From NCBI RefSeq assembly GCF_030272615.1, contig NW_026728913.1, positions 75,001 to 97,500 on the forward strand: 22,500 nt of DNA, in the 5' to 3' direction. The DNA is from Cryptomeria japonica (lineage: Eukaryota; Streptophyta; Pinopsida; Cupressales; Cupressaceae). A model generated the notes under the pieces. It worked only from the letters and a program-made list of their open reading frames with translations. It was not told the DNA's origin and did no database searches. Position numbers and translations under genes: made by a program. Of this stretch, positions 9,032 to 16,554 are shown in pieces. Within the stretch, counting starts at the first letter, position 1; every line of letters begins with the position of its first letter.

Positions 9032-9067
9032 ACACCTCCCCTATATAAGCTATTTGTCTGATTCTCA
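9032..9067 (-). promoter_or_regulatory. RNA polymerase I-like initiation element, copy 11
   Basis: Core intact, predicted start near 9042, hairpin-forming segment 8986-9007 with one inner mismatch. The leader has GTTGAC in place of GTCGAC. Confidence 0.57.
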
Positions 9068-9251
9068 TACATGTGTAGCCTGCAACAACGATTAGGACAT
9101 CCACCCCAACTTCTGAATTCGTCTGCGTTGACCGCACCAAAGGTGCACGCCTTGGTGCTCACCAAAATCCGACTTCCGACTTCTTCTGCTATGCGGGGTC
9201 TTTGAGGTTGGCGCAGTGCGCACAACCAGGGGAGTCAACCCACCGAATGCA

Positions 9252-9287
9252 ACACCTCCCCTATATAAGCTATTTGTCTGATTCTCA
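9252..9287 (-). promoter_or_regulatory. RNA polymerase I-like initiation element, copy 12
   Basis: Core intact, predicted start near 9262, hairpin-forming segment 9206-9227 with a complete GCGC inner stem. It follows the enlarged 220-bp unit. Confidence 0.57.
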
Positions 9288-9409
9288 TACATGCGTAGAC
9301 TGCAGCAATGATTAGGACATCCACCCCAACTTTTGACTTCTTAAACAAGACAGGGTCTTTGAAGTTGGTGCAGTGCACACAACCAGGGGAGTCGACCCAT
9401 CAAACGCAA

Positions 9410-9445
9410 CACCTCCCCTATATAAAGCTATTTGTCCGATTCTCA
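9410..9445 (-). promoter_or_regulatory. RNA polymerase I-like initiation element, copy 13
   Basis: Rightmost copy, predicted start near 9419. One base is inserted beside the core (TATATAAAGC on the plus strand), so the spacing to the upstream block is shifted by one; this copy may be weaker. Its hairpin segment (9363-9384) has the inner stem GTGC/GCAC in place of GCGC/GCGC. Confidence 0.52.
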
Positions 9446-9480
9446 TACGTGTAGTCTGCAGCAGCGATTAGGACATCGAC

Positions 9481-9675
9481 CCCAACTTCCGAATTCGTTT
9501 GCATTGACCGCACCAAAGGTGCACGCCTTGGTGTGCACCCTGGAGTGCACTTTGGTGCTCACCTCGGTGCACACTTTGGTGTGCACCTCGGTGTGCACCA
9601 AAGGTGCGCACCTTGGAGCGCACCAAAGGTGTACACTTTGGAGCGCACCACATAGGGTCTTTGAGAGGTTGGCGC
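9481..9675. repeat. Short palindromic array of GGTGYRCACC
   Basis: Roughly 20-bp steps of GGTGCACGCCTTGG, GGTGTGCACC, GAGTGCACTTTGG, GGTGCGCACCTTGG and variants follow each other between about 9515 and 9650. The segment ends with a stray GGGTCTTTGAGAGGTTGGCGC box, a remnant of a promoter unit without its TATATAGGGG core. It forms the transition to the G-rich minisatellite. Confidence 0.8.
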
Positions 9676-11345
9676 AGTGCGCACACCAAGGTGGGTGTTG
9701 AGGTGCGTGCCGAGGTGGGTGGGTGCTAGGGTGCGCTCCATGGTGGGTGCCAGGGTGGGTGCGTGCTAGGGTGGATTCCAAAGAGGGTCATAGGGTGGGT
9801 GCCAAGGTGGGTTGGTGATATAGTGGGTTCAAAGGTGGGTACTAGGGTGGGTTCCAAGGTGGGTCACAAGTTGGGTGCCAGGATGCGTGGGTGTTAGGTT
9901 GGGTGCCAAGGTGGGCTCCTGCGTGGGTGGGTGCTAGGGTGGGTTTCAAGGTGGACGCGAGGGCGGGTGCCAAGGTGGGTAACAAGTTGGGTGTTAGGAT
10001 GGGTGAGTGCTAGAGTGGGTGCCAAGGTGGGTGGGTGCTAAGGTGGATGCCAAGGTGGTTCACAGGGTGGGTGGGTTCTAGGGTGAGTTCCAAGGTGGGT
10101 CACAGGTTCAGTGCTAGGGTGGGTGTCAAGGCGGGTGTCGAGGTGCCTGGGTGCTAGGGTGTGGATGCCAATGTGGGTCATAGGGTGGGTACTAGGGTGG
10201 GCTGCAATGTGGGTGCCAAGGTGGGTAACATGCTCGGTGGGTTCTAAATTGGGTGCCAGGGTGGGTGTGCACCCACCTTGCCCGAGGTGGGTGCCAAGGT
10301 GCCAGTGTGGGTGGGTGCTAAGGTGGATGCCAAGGTGGGTGAGAAGGTGGGTGATAGGTTGAGTGGTAGGATGGGTGGGTGCCAAGATGGGTCACAGGGT
10401 GGGTGCAAGGGTGGGTAGGTGCTAGGGTTGGTGTCAGGGTGGGTGGGTGCTAGGTTGGGTTCCAAGGTGGGTGCGAGGGTGAGTGTCAAGGTGGGTCACA
10501 GGTTAGGTGCTAGGATGGGTGAGTGCTAGGGTGCAAAGGTGCCAGGGTGGGTGCTAGGATGGGTCGATGCTAGGGTGAGTGGCAAGGTGGGTCCACAAGT
10601 GTCAAGGTGGGTGCCGAGGTGGGTGCCAAGTCGGCGACTGCTATGGTGGATGCCAAGGTGGGTCACGGGGTGGGTGCCAAGTTGCTAGGTTGGGTTCCAA
10701 GGTGGGTGCCAACGTGGGTGCTAGGGTGCGTGGGTTAAAGGGTGTGTCACAACGTGGGTGCCAGGATGGGTGCGCACCCACACTGGCCAAGACGGGTGCG
10801 GGTGCAAGGTTGGGTTCCAAGCCCGGTCACAGGCTGGGTGCTAGGATGGGTGGGTGCCAAGGTGGGCACCAGGGTGGGTGCACCCACCCTGGCCAAGGTG
10901 GGTCACGGGGTGGGTCCTAGGGTGGGTAACGGGGTGGGTACTAAGGTGCGTGCCAAGGTGGGTCATAGGGTGGGTGCCAAGGTGGGCACCAGGGTGGGTG
11001 TGCACCAACCCTAGCCAGGGTAGGTCACGGGGTGGTTGTCGGGGTGGGCGTCAAGGAGCCAAGGTGGGTGGCAAGTAGCCAAGTTGCGTGCCAAGGTGGG
11101 TGTCGGGGTGGGTGCCAAGGATCCAAGGTGGGTGCCAAGGAACCAAGGTGGGTGTCTGGGTGGGTGCCGAGGTGGGAGCCAGGGTGGGTCCCAAGGTGAG
11201 TGCAAAGGTGGGTGCCAGGGTCAAGGTGAGTGCCAATGTGGGTTCCAAGGTGCCAGGGTCAGGGTGAGTGCCAATGTGGGTTCAAAGGTGCTAAGTTGGG
11301 TGCGAGGTTGGGTGCGAGGGTGGGTGGGTGCCAAGGTGTGCTAGG
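9676..11345. repeat. G-rich GGTGGGTGC minisatellite
   Basis: The plus strand is built almost wholly of GGTGGGTGCCAAGG, GGTGGGTGCTAGGG and GGTGGGTCACAGG variants of about 10-20 bp with irregular spacing. Guanine is strongly favoured on the plus strand. Runs such as GGGTGGGTGCTAGGGTGGG (9925-9943) fit a four-stranded G-quadruplex with loops of 1, 5 and 1 bases. At about 10258-10290, 10765-10800, 10861-10905 and 10988-11025 the strand bias flips briefly through a GTGCAC centre into CCCACC. The portion from 10881 onward belongs to the 7,936-bp repeat and recurs at 18817-19281. Confidence 0.93.
10869..10892. repeat. Perfect 24-bp palindrome at the long-repeat boundary
   Basis: The 12 bases 10869-10880 (CCAGGGTGGGTG) are followed directly by their reverse complement. 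The second long-repeat copy starts to match at 10881 (equivalent to 18817), which is exactly the centre of this palindrome. Confidence 0.92.
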
Positions 11346-11745
11346 TGGAAGCCCGGGTGGGTCGGCATCCCATGGGTGTCGAGTTGGGTGCCTGATGGGT
11401 GCTTCTTGTCAAGTTTTAGTCGTCGGGACTCATTTCGAGCCTTAGAGGTCGTTTCTTGTCCGGTTGCCCTGTCTTCGACCTGGGAACCCAATTTTGGTCC
11501 TCGGGTCCCATTTTTTTTTGTCTCGCATCCCACTTTTGGCCTGTGGCCTTTTCGGGGTCGATTCTCGTTTTGGGCATCAGAGCATGTTTCTTCTCCTAAA
11601 ACCCAATATTTGTTTATTAAGTCTCGGAACACATTTTTGTTCTCGTGGACCCATCATGGGTCTTGGAACGCATTTGTGGTCCTTGGGTCCCATTTTGCAT
11701 CCCGAAACTTGTGTTTTGGTGCTTGATCCCTATTTTGGGTGCCCA
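11346..11745. repeat. T-rich degenerate block upstream of 5S
   Basis: The plus strand changes from G-rich to T-rich. Loose repeats of about 30-40 bp share a TCGGGTCCCATTTT or TTGGAACGCATTTGTGG theme (near 11430, 11492, 11524, 11623, 11662, 11685). It includes a run of T near 11511-11519. No promoter or gene is recognised. The block recurs at 19282-19681. Confidence 0.7.
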
Positions 11746-12134
11746 CCTTGCACCAAGTGCGCACCCGGGGCAAACCGAGCGCCTTGGTGCACCGGGGCAA
11801 GATCGAGCGTGCACCCGAGGCGCCCCGAACATGCACCAAGGTGCACTCGGCCCACATGTGAGCGCAGGTCGTTGCGCCCGAGGTGGTGTGTGGGCACCGC
11901 GTTGCAGACGGGACACTGCACGCACACGACGCCCCCTCCAGGTGCACGCACGTAGGCCGGGCCGGGTGCACACCCGACGCCCTAGCAAGGTGCGCGCACC
12001 CGGGCAGGGCTCACACTTGGCGAACGGGGCGCACTTCGCGAGGGAGGGTGTGCACCTCGACGGGGGTGGGTGGCCGGGGTGGATTCGCACGTGGGTCGCG
12101 GTTTGCTAAGTACACACTGCGACAAGCTCATAAC
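11746..12134 (+). other. GC-rich 5S upstream region
   Basis: GC-rich, with scattered GTGCGCACC and GGTGCACC elements. Immediately upstream of 5S no clear TATA box is seen near -28 (TGAATCAC is not present; the stretch reads CTAAGTACACACTGCG at about -40 to -25), but the base at -1 is C, as is usual for plant 5S genes. A segment at 11804-11846 (CGAGCGTGCACCCGAGG, GCGCCCCGAAC, AAGGTGCAC) is repeated with changes at 12378-12420, on the other side of the gene. Confidence 0.6.
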
Positions 12135-12253
12135 GGGTGCGATCATACCAGCATTAGTGCACCGGATCCCATCAGAACTCCGCAGTTAAGCGCGCTTGGG
12201 CCGGAGTAGTACTGGGATGGGTGACCTCCCGGGAAGTCCCGGTGTTGCACCCT
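12135..12253 (+). rRNA. 5S ribosomal RNA, copy 1
   Basis: Structural RNA of the large ribosomal subunit, made by RNA polymerase III. The gene begins GGGTGCGATCATACCAGC and ends GTTGCACCC, 118 bases plus one or two transcribed T. The internal control regions are present: box A around GTTAAGCGCGCTTGGGC (12185-12201), the intermediate element near 12203 and box C around GGATGGGTGACCTCCC (12215-12230). Six T follow directly (12253-12258), the usual polymerase III stop. The terminal GGGTGC/GCACCC pair closes helix I. It differs from copy 2 at one position: A at residue 19 (12153), which faces C59 in helix II and would be a mismatch, while copy 2 has G19. The gene is otherwise intact, so expression is possible. 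The residues C59 and CCGG at 67-70 differ from the usual flowering-plant sequence. The exact 3' end is uncertain by one or two bases. Confidence 0.97.
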
Positions 12254-12258
12254 TTTTT
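12253..12258 (+). terminator. RNA polymerase III T-run terminator, 5S copy 1
   Basis: Six consecutive T on the non-template strand directly after GCACCC, followed after AG by five more T (12261-12265), a possible back-up stop. Confidence 0.9.
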
Positions 12259-12675
12259 AGTTTTTCGCCGGGCGTCGCAATGCTATTTGAATAAACCTTT
12301 TGCCCGTTTGCGTTCTCGTCGGGGCCGGGCCGGGCCGGGGTGCGCTGCCCGCACTACCGCGCGCGCGGGGGCGACACCGAGCGCGCACCCGAGGCGCCCC
12401 GAGCACACAGGCCACGGTGCAACCCGGGCGTTGTGCGCGCACCCCGGTGCGCCCGAGGTGCTGCGCGCGCACCCAGGTGAAATCGGTGTGCACCTCGGCC
12501 AGTGCGCGCTCGGTCGAGTCGCGCACGTTGGCCAAGGTGCACGGTGATGTTTCTTACTCTAAGGTTCCGCACCAGACGCCCGGGACAGGTGAGCGAAGCT
12601 GGGCGGGGCCGGGTGCGCGGCCGGGGCAGGTGCACGCAGCTGGAGAGAGCTTTGGAGCACACTTCGGAGCGCACC
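12259..12675. other. GC-rich 5S downstream spacer
   Basis: After an AT-rich TGCTATTTGAATAAACC stretch the sequence becomes extremely GC-rich (GGGGCCGGGCCGGGCCGG near 12320) with many GCGCGC and GTGCGC elements. It recurs at 20195-20611. No gene is recognised. Confidence 0.6.
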
Positions 12676-14189
12676 AATGATGCGCTCCATTCAAAAGTTT
12701 CCTGAAAAGGCAAAAAAAGTTGAGATTATAGAATTTCCCACTTGAGAGATTGTAAAAAAAAAAAATTTAAAATGAAGGAAACGCGGGTGCCAAGGTGTGC
12801 GCAGCCCAGCCAAGGTGTGCGCACCAAGGCGCCCACCCTGGCGAAGGTGCACGCAAGGTGCGCACCCGAGGCAAACCGGACAATTAACCCAACTTTCGAC
12901 TTCGCGCACACCTTGGAGCGCACTTCGGAGCGCTCCTTGGTGCGCACCAATCTTGGGCACCTCGGAGTGCACCATGGCGCCCACCAAGGTGCGCACCCGG
13001 GGCAAACCGAGCTCCGACTTCGTGCGCACCTTGGAGCGCACGAAAGGTGCGCACCATGGCGCCCACCAAGGTGCGCAGCCCAGCCAAGGCGTGCGCATCA
13101 AGGTGCGCACCCTGGCGAAGGTGCGCACCCGGGGCAAACCGAGCTCCGACTTCGTGCGCACCTTGGAGCGCACAAAAGGTGCGCAACCCAGCCAAGGTGT
13201 GCGCACCCCGGTCAAACCGAGCTCCGAATCGTGCGCACCAGAGGTGCACGCCATCGTGCGCACCTTGGAGCACACTTCGGAGCCCTCCTTGGTGCGCGCC
13301 GATGTTGCGCACCTCGGAGCGCACCCGGGGAAAACAATGCAATTAACCCGACTTTCGACTTCGTGGGCACCTCGGAGCGCTCTCGGGTTCGCACCTCGGA
13401 GCACACCGAGGTGCGCACCTTTGATGCGCTGCCTTCACCAATTTCCAGAAAAGGCAAGAAAACATTGAGAAGGTGTGCGCACCGAGGTGCCCACCCTGGC
13501 GAAGGTGCACGCGAGGTGCGCACCCGGGGCAAACCGGGCTCCGACTTCGTGCACGCCGCACCTTGGAGCACACTTCGGAGCGCTCCTTGGTGCGCACCAG
13601 GGCGCGCAACCCAGCCGAGGTGCCCACCCCGGCGAAGGTGCACGCGAGGTGCGCACCCGGGGCAAACCGGGCTCCGACTTCGTGCACGCCATGGTGCCCA
13701 CCGCGGCGAAGGTGCACGCGAGGTGCGCACCCGGGGCAAACCGGGCTCCGACTTCGTGCACGCCGCACCTTGGAGCACACTTCGGAGCGCTCCTTGGTGC
13801 GCACCATGGTGCCCACCAGGGCGCGCAACCCCGCCGAAGGTGCACGCGAGGTGCGCACCCGGGGCAAACCGGGCTCCGACTTCGTGCACGCCGCACCTTG
13901 GAGCACACTTCGGAGCGCTCCTTGGTGCGCACCATGGTGCCCACCAGGGCGCGCAACCCCGCCGAAGGTGCACGCGAGGTGCGCACCCGGGGCAAACCGG
14001 GCTCCGACTTCGTGCACGCCATGGTGCGCACCGCGGCGAAGGTGCGCACCCGGGGCAAACCGGGCTCCGACTTCGTGCACGCCGCACCTTGGAGCACACT
14101 TCGGAGCGCTCCTTGGTGCGCACCAGGGCGCGCAACCCAGCCGAGGTGCCCACCCCGGCGAAGGTGCACGCGAGGTGCGTACCCGGGGC

Positions 14190-16554
14190 AAACCGGGCTC
14201 CGACTTCGTGCACGCCGCACCTTGGAGCACACTTCGAAGCGCTCCTTGGTGCGCACCATGGTGCCCACCAGGCCGCGCAACCCAGCCAAGGTGTGCGCAC
14301 CAAGGTGCACGCGAGGTGCGCACCCGGGGCAAACCGGGGTCCGACTTCGTGCACGCCGCACCTTGGAGCACACATCGGGGCGCTCCCGGGTTCGCACCGG
14401 CGTTGCGCACCGTGGTGGGCACCTCGGAGCACACCAAGGTGGGCAGCGAGGTGCGCACCTTTGATGCGATGCCTTCACTAATTTCCATAAAAGGCAAAAA
14501 AAAAACGAGATTTTAAAATTTCCGTTTTGAAAGATAGTGAGAAAAAGGGAATGCTGGTGCCATCTTGAGCCCGCCCTGGTGCGCAGCCCAGCCAAGGTGT
14601 GCGCACCAAGGTGCCCACCCTGGCGAAGGTGCGCGCCCGGGCAATTAATCCAACTTCCAACTTCGCGCGCGCCAGGGTGGGAGCGCACCCAACAACCGGG
14701 CCTGGGAAGAGCCAATGCGAGAAACCCCACCAAACGCTCTGACAAAAAAAGAGGGGGCGCTCCAGTAACCCCGCTTCGGAGCGCACCCTGGGCAAACCCA
14801 GCCAAGGTGCCCACCCCGGCCAAGGTGCAGGCGAGGTGCGCACCCGGGGCAAACCGGGCTCCGACAACGTGCACGCCGCACCTTGGAGCACACTTCGTAG
14901 CGCTCCCGGGTGCGCACCTCAGAGCACACCAAGGTGGGCAGCGAGGTGCTCACCTTTGATGCGCTGCCTTCACTAATTTCCAGAAAAGGCAAAAAAAAAA
15001 GGAGATTTTAAAATTTCCGTTTTGAAAGATAGTGAAAAAAACGGAACGCGCGTGCCATCTTGAGCCCGCCCTGGTGCGCAGCCCAGGTAAGGTGCCCACC
15101 CTGGCAAAGGTGCGCACCCGGGCAATTAACCCTACTTCCGACTTCGTGCGCGCCAGGGTGGCAACCGGGCCTCGGAAGAGCCAATGCGAGAAACCCCACC
15201 AAACGCTCCGACAAAAAAAGAGGCGGCGCTCCAATAACCCCGCTTCGGAGTGCAGCCGGGGCAAACCCAGCCAAGGTGCCCACCCCGACGAAGGTGCACG
15301 CGAGGTGCGCACCCGGGGCAAACCGGGCTCCGACAACGTGCACGCAGCACCTTGGAGCACACTTCGAAGCACTCCCGGGTGCCCACCGGCGTTGCGCACC
15401 GTGGTGGGCAGCGAGGTGCGCACCTTTGATGCGCTGCCTTCACTAATTTCCAGAAAAAGGCAAAAAAAAATGAGATTTTAAAATTTCCGTTTTGAAAGAT
15501 AGTGAAAAAAAAGGAACGCGGGTGCCATCTTGAGCCCGCCCTGGTGCGCAGCCCAGGCAAGGCATGCGCACCAAGGTGCCCACCCGAGGTGCACACCCGG
15601 GGCAAACCGGGCTCCGACTTCGTGCAGGCCGCACCTTGGAGCACACTTCGGAGCGCTCCTTGGTGCGCACCATGGTGCCCACCAGGGCGCGCAACCCAGC
15701 CAAGGTCTGCACACCAAGGTGCCCACCCCGGCGAAGGTGCACGCGAGGTGCGCACCCGGGGCAAACCGGGCTCCGACTTCGTGCACGCCATGGTGCCCAC
15801 CGCGGCGAAGGTGCACGCGAGGTGCGCACCCGGGGCAAACCGGGCTCCGACTTCGTGCACGCCGCACCTTGGAGCACACTTCGGAGCGCTCCTTGGTGCG
15901 CACCATGGTGCCCACCAGGGCGCGCAACCCAGCCAAGGTGTGCGCACCAAGGTGCACGCGAGGTGCGCACCCGGGGCAAACCGGGGTCCGACTTCGTGCA
16001 CGCCGCACCTTGGAGCACACATCGGAGCGCTCCCAGGTTCGCACCAGCGTTGCGCACCTTTGATGCGCTGCCTTCACTAATTTCAAGAAAAGGCAAAAAA
16101 AAACGAGATTTTAAAATTTCCGTTCTGAAAGATAGTGAAAAAAACGGAACGCGGGTGCCATCTTGAGCCCTTCCTGGTGCGCAGCCCAGGCAAGTTGTGC
16201 GCACCAAGGTGCCCACCCTGGCGGAGGTGCGCGCCCGGGGCAATCCGGGCTCCGACTTCGTGCACTGCATGGTGCCCACCAAGGCGCGCAACCCAGCCAA
16301 GGTGCCCACCGCAGCGAAGGTGCACGCGAGGTGCGCACCCGAGGTGCACACCCGGGGCAAACCGGGCTCCGACTTCGTGCACGCCGCACCTTGGAGCACA
16401 CTTCAGAGCGCTCCTTGGTGCGCACCAGGGCGCGCAACCCAGCCGAGGTGCCCACCCCGGCGAAGGTGCACGCGAGGTGCGCACCCGGGGCAAACCGGGC
16501 TCCGACTTCGTGCACGCCATGGTGCCCACCGCGGCGAAGGTGCGCACCCGGGGC
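14190..16554. repeat. 2,365-bp internal duplication, left copy
   Basis: From roughly 14200 the sequence recurs 2,365 bp to the right, including four A-rich islands and both variant blocks with CCAATGCGAGAAACCCCACC. The left boundary is blurred because the duplicated units themselves resemble their neighbours. Confidence 0.85.
14650..14785. repeat. Variant block with ACAAAAAAAGAG core
   Basis: Inside an otherwise standard GTGCGCAC unit lies a block of about 100 bp with GGAAGAGCCAATGCGAGAAA, CCCCACCAAACGCTC and GACAAAAAAAGAGG, ending at CGCTTCGGAGCGC. It is found only four times here: about 14650, 15145, 17015 and 17508, the latter two being products of the 2,365-bp duplication. No mobile-element family is recognised. 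Confidence 0.7.

Larger units (their letters stand above)
8437..9480 (-). repeat. 157-bp promoter-containing units
   Basis: The TATATA cores at 8571, 8728, 8885 and 9042 are exactly 157 bp apart; the next is 220 bp further (9262) because of an extra block with CCAAAGGTGCACGCCTTGG, and the last is again at 157 bp (9419). Each unit has GGGTCTTTGAGGTTGG, AACCAGGGGAGTCGACCC, the core, a CATACATG(T)GTAG box and GACATCGACCCCAACTT. These are shortened versions of the 311-bp units that lack the TCATCGGACCCAA pair. Confidence 0.92.

Noticed and set aside
6711-9400. GTCGAC within the leaders, resembling the mammalian Sal-box transcription terminator
   Set aside because: Only the six-base core agrees, it is changed in copies 9, 11 and 12, and the Sal box is a mammalian signal.
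5255-9445. CTATATAAGC on the plus strand as RNA polymerase II TATA boxes
   Set aside because: No gene follows any of them on the plus strand, and the minus-strand reading TATATAGGGG fits the plant rDNA start motif better. A minor polymerase II role cannot be excluded.
9676-11345. G-rich repeats as telomeric or interstitial telomere DNA
   Set aside because: The theme is GGTGGGTGC with irregular spacing; the plant telomere repeat TTTAGGG is not present in tandem.
12742-14481. Very long open frames on both strands (up to 579 codons, rich in Arg, His, Ala and Pro)
   Set aside because: They consist of tandem DNA repeats without stop codons, are open in several frames and both strands at once, and shift frame between units. 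The peptides only mirror GGTGCGCACC and related repeats.
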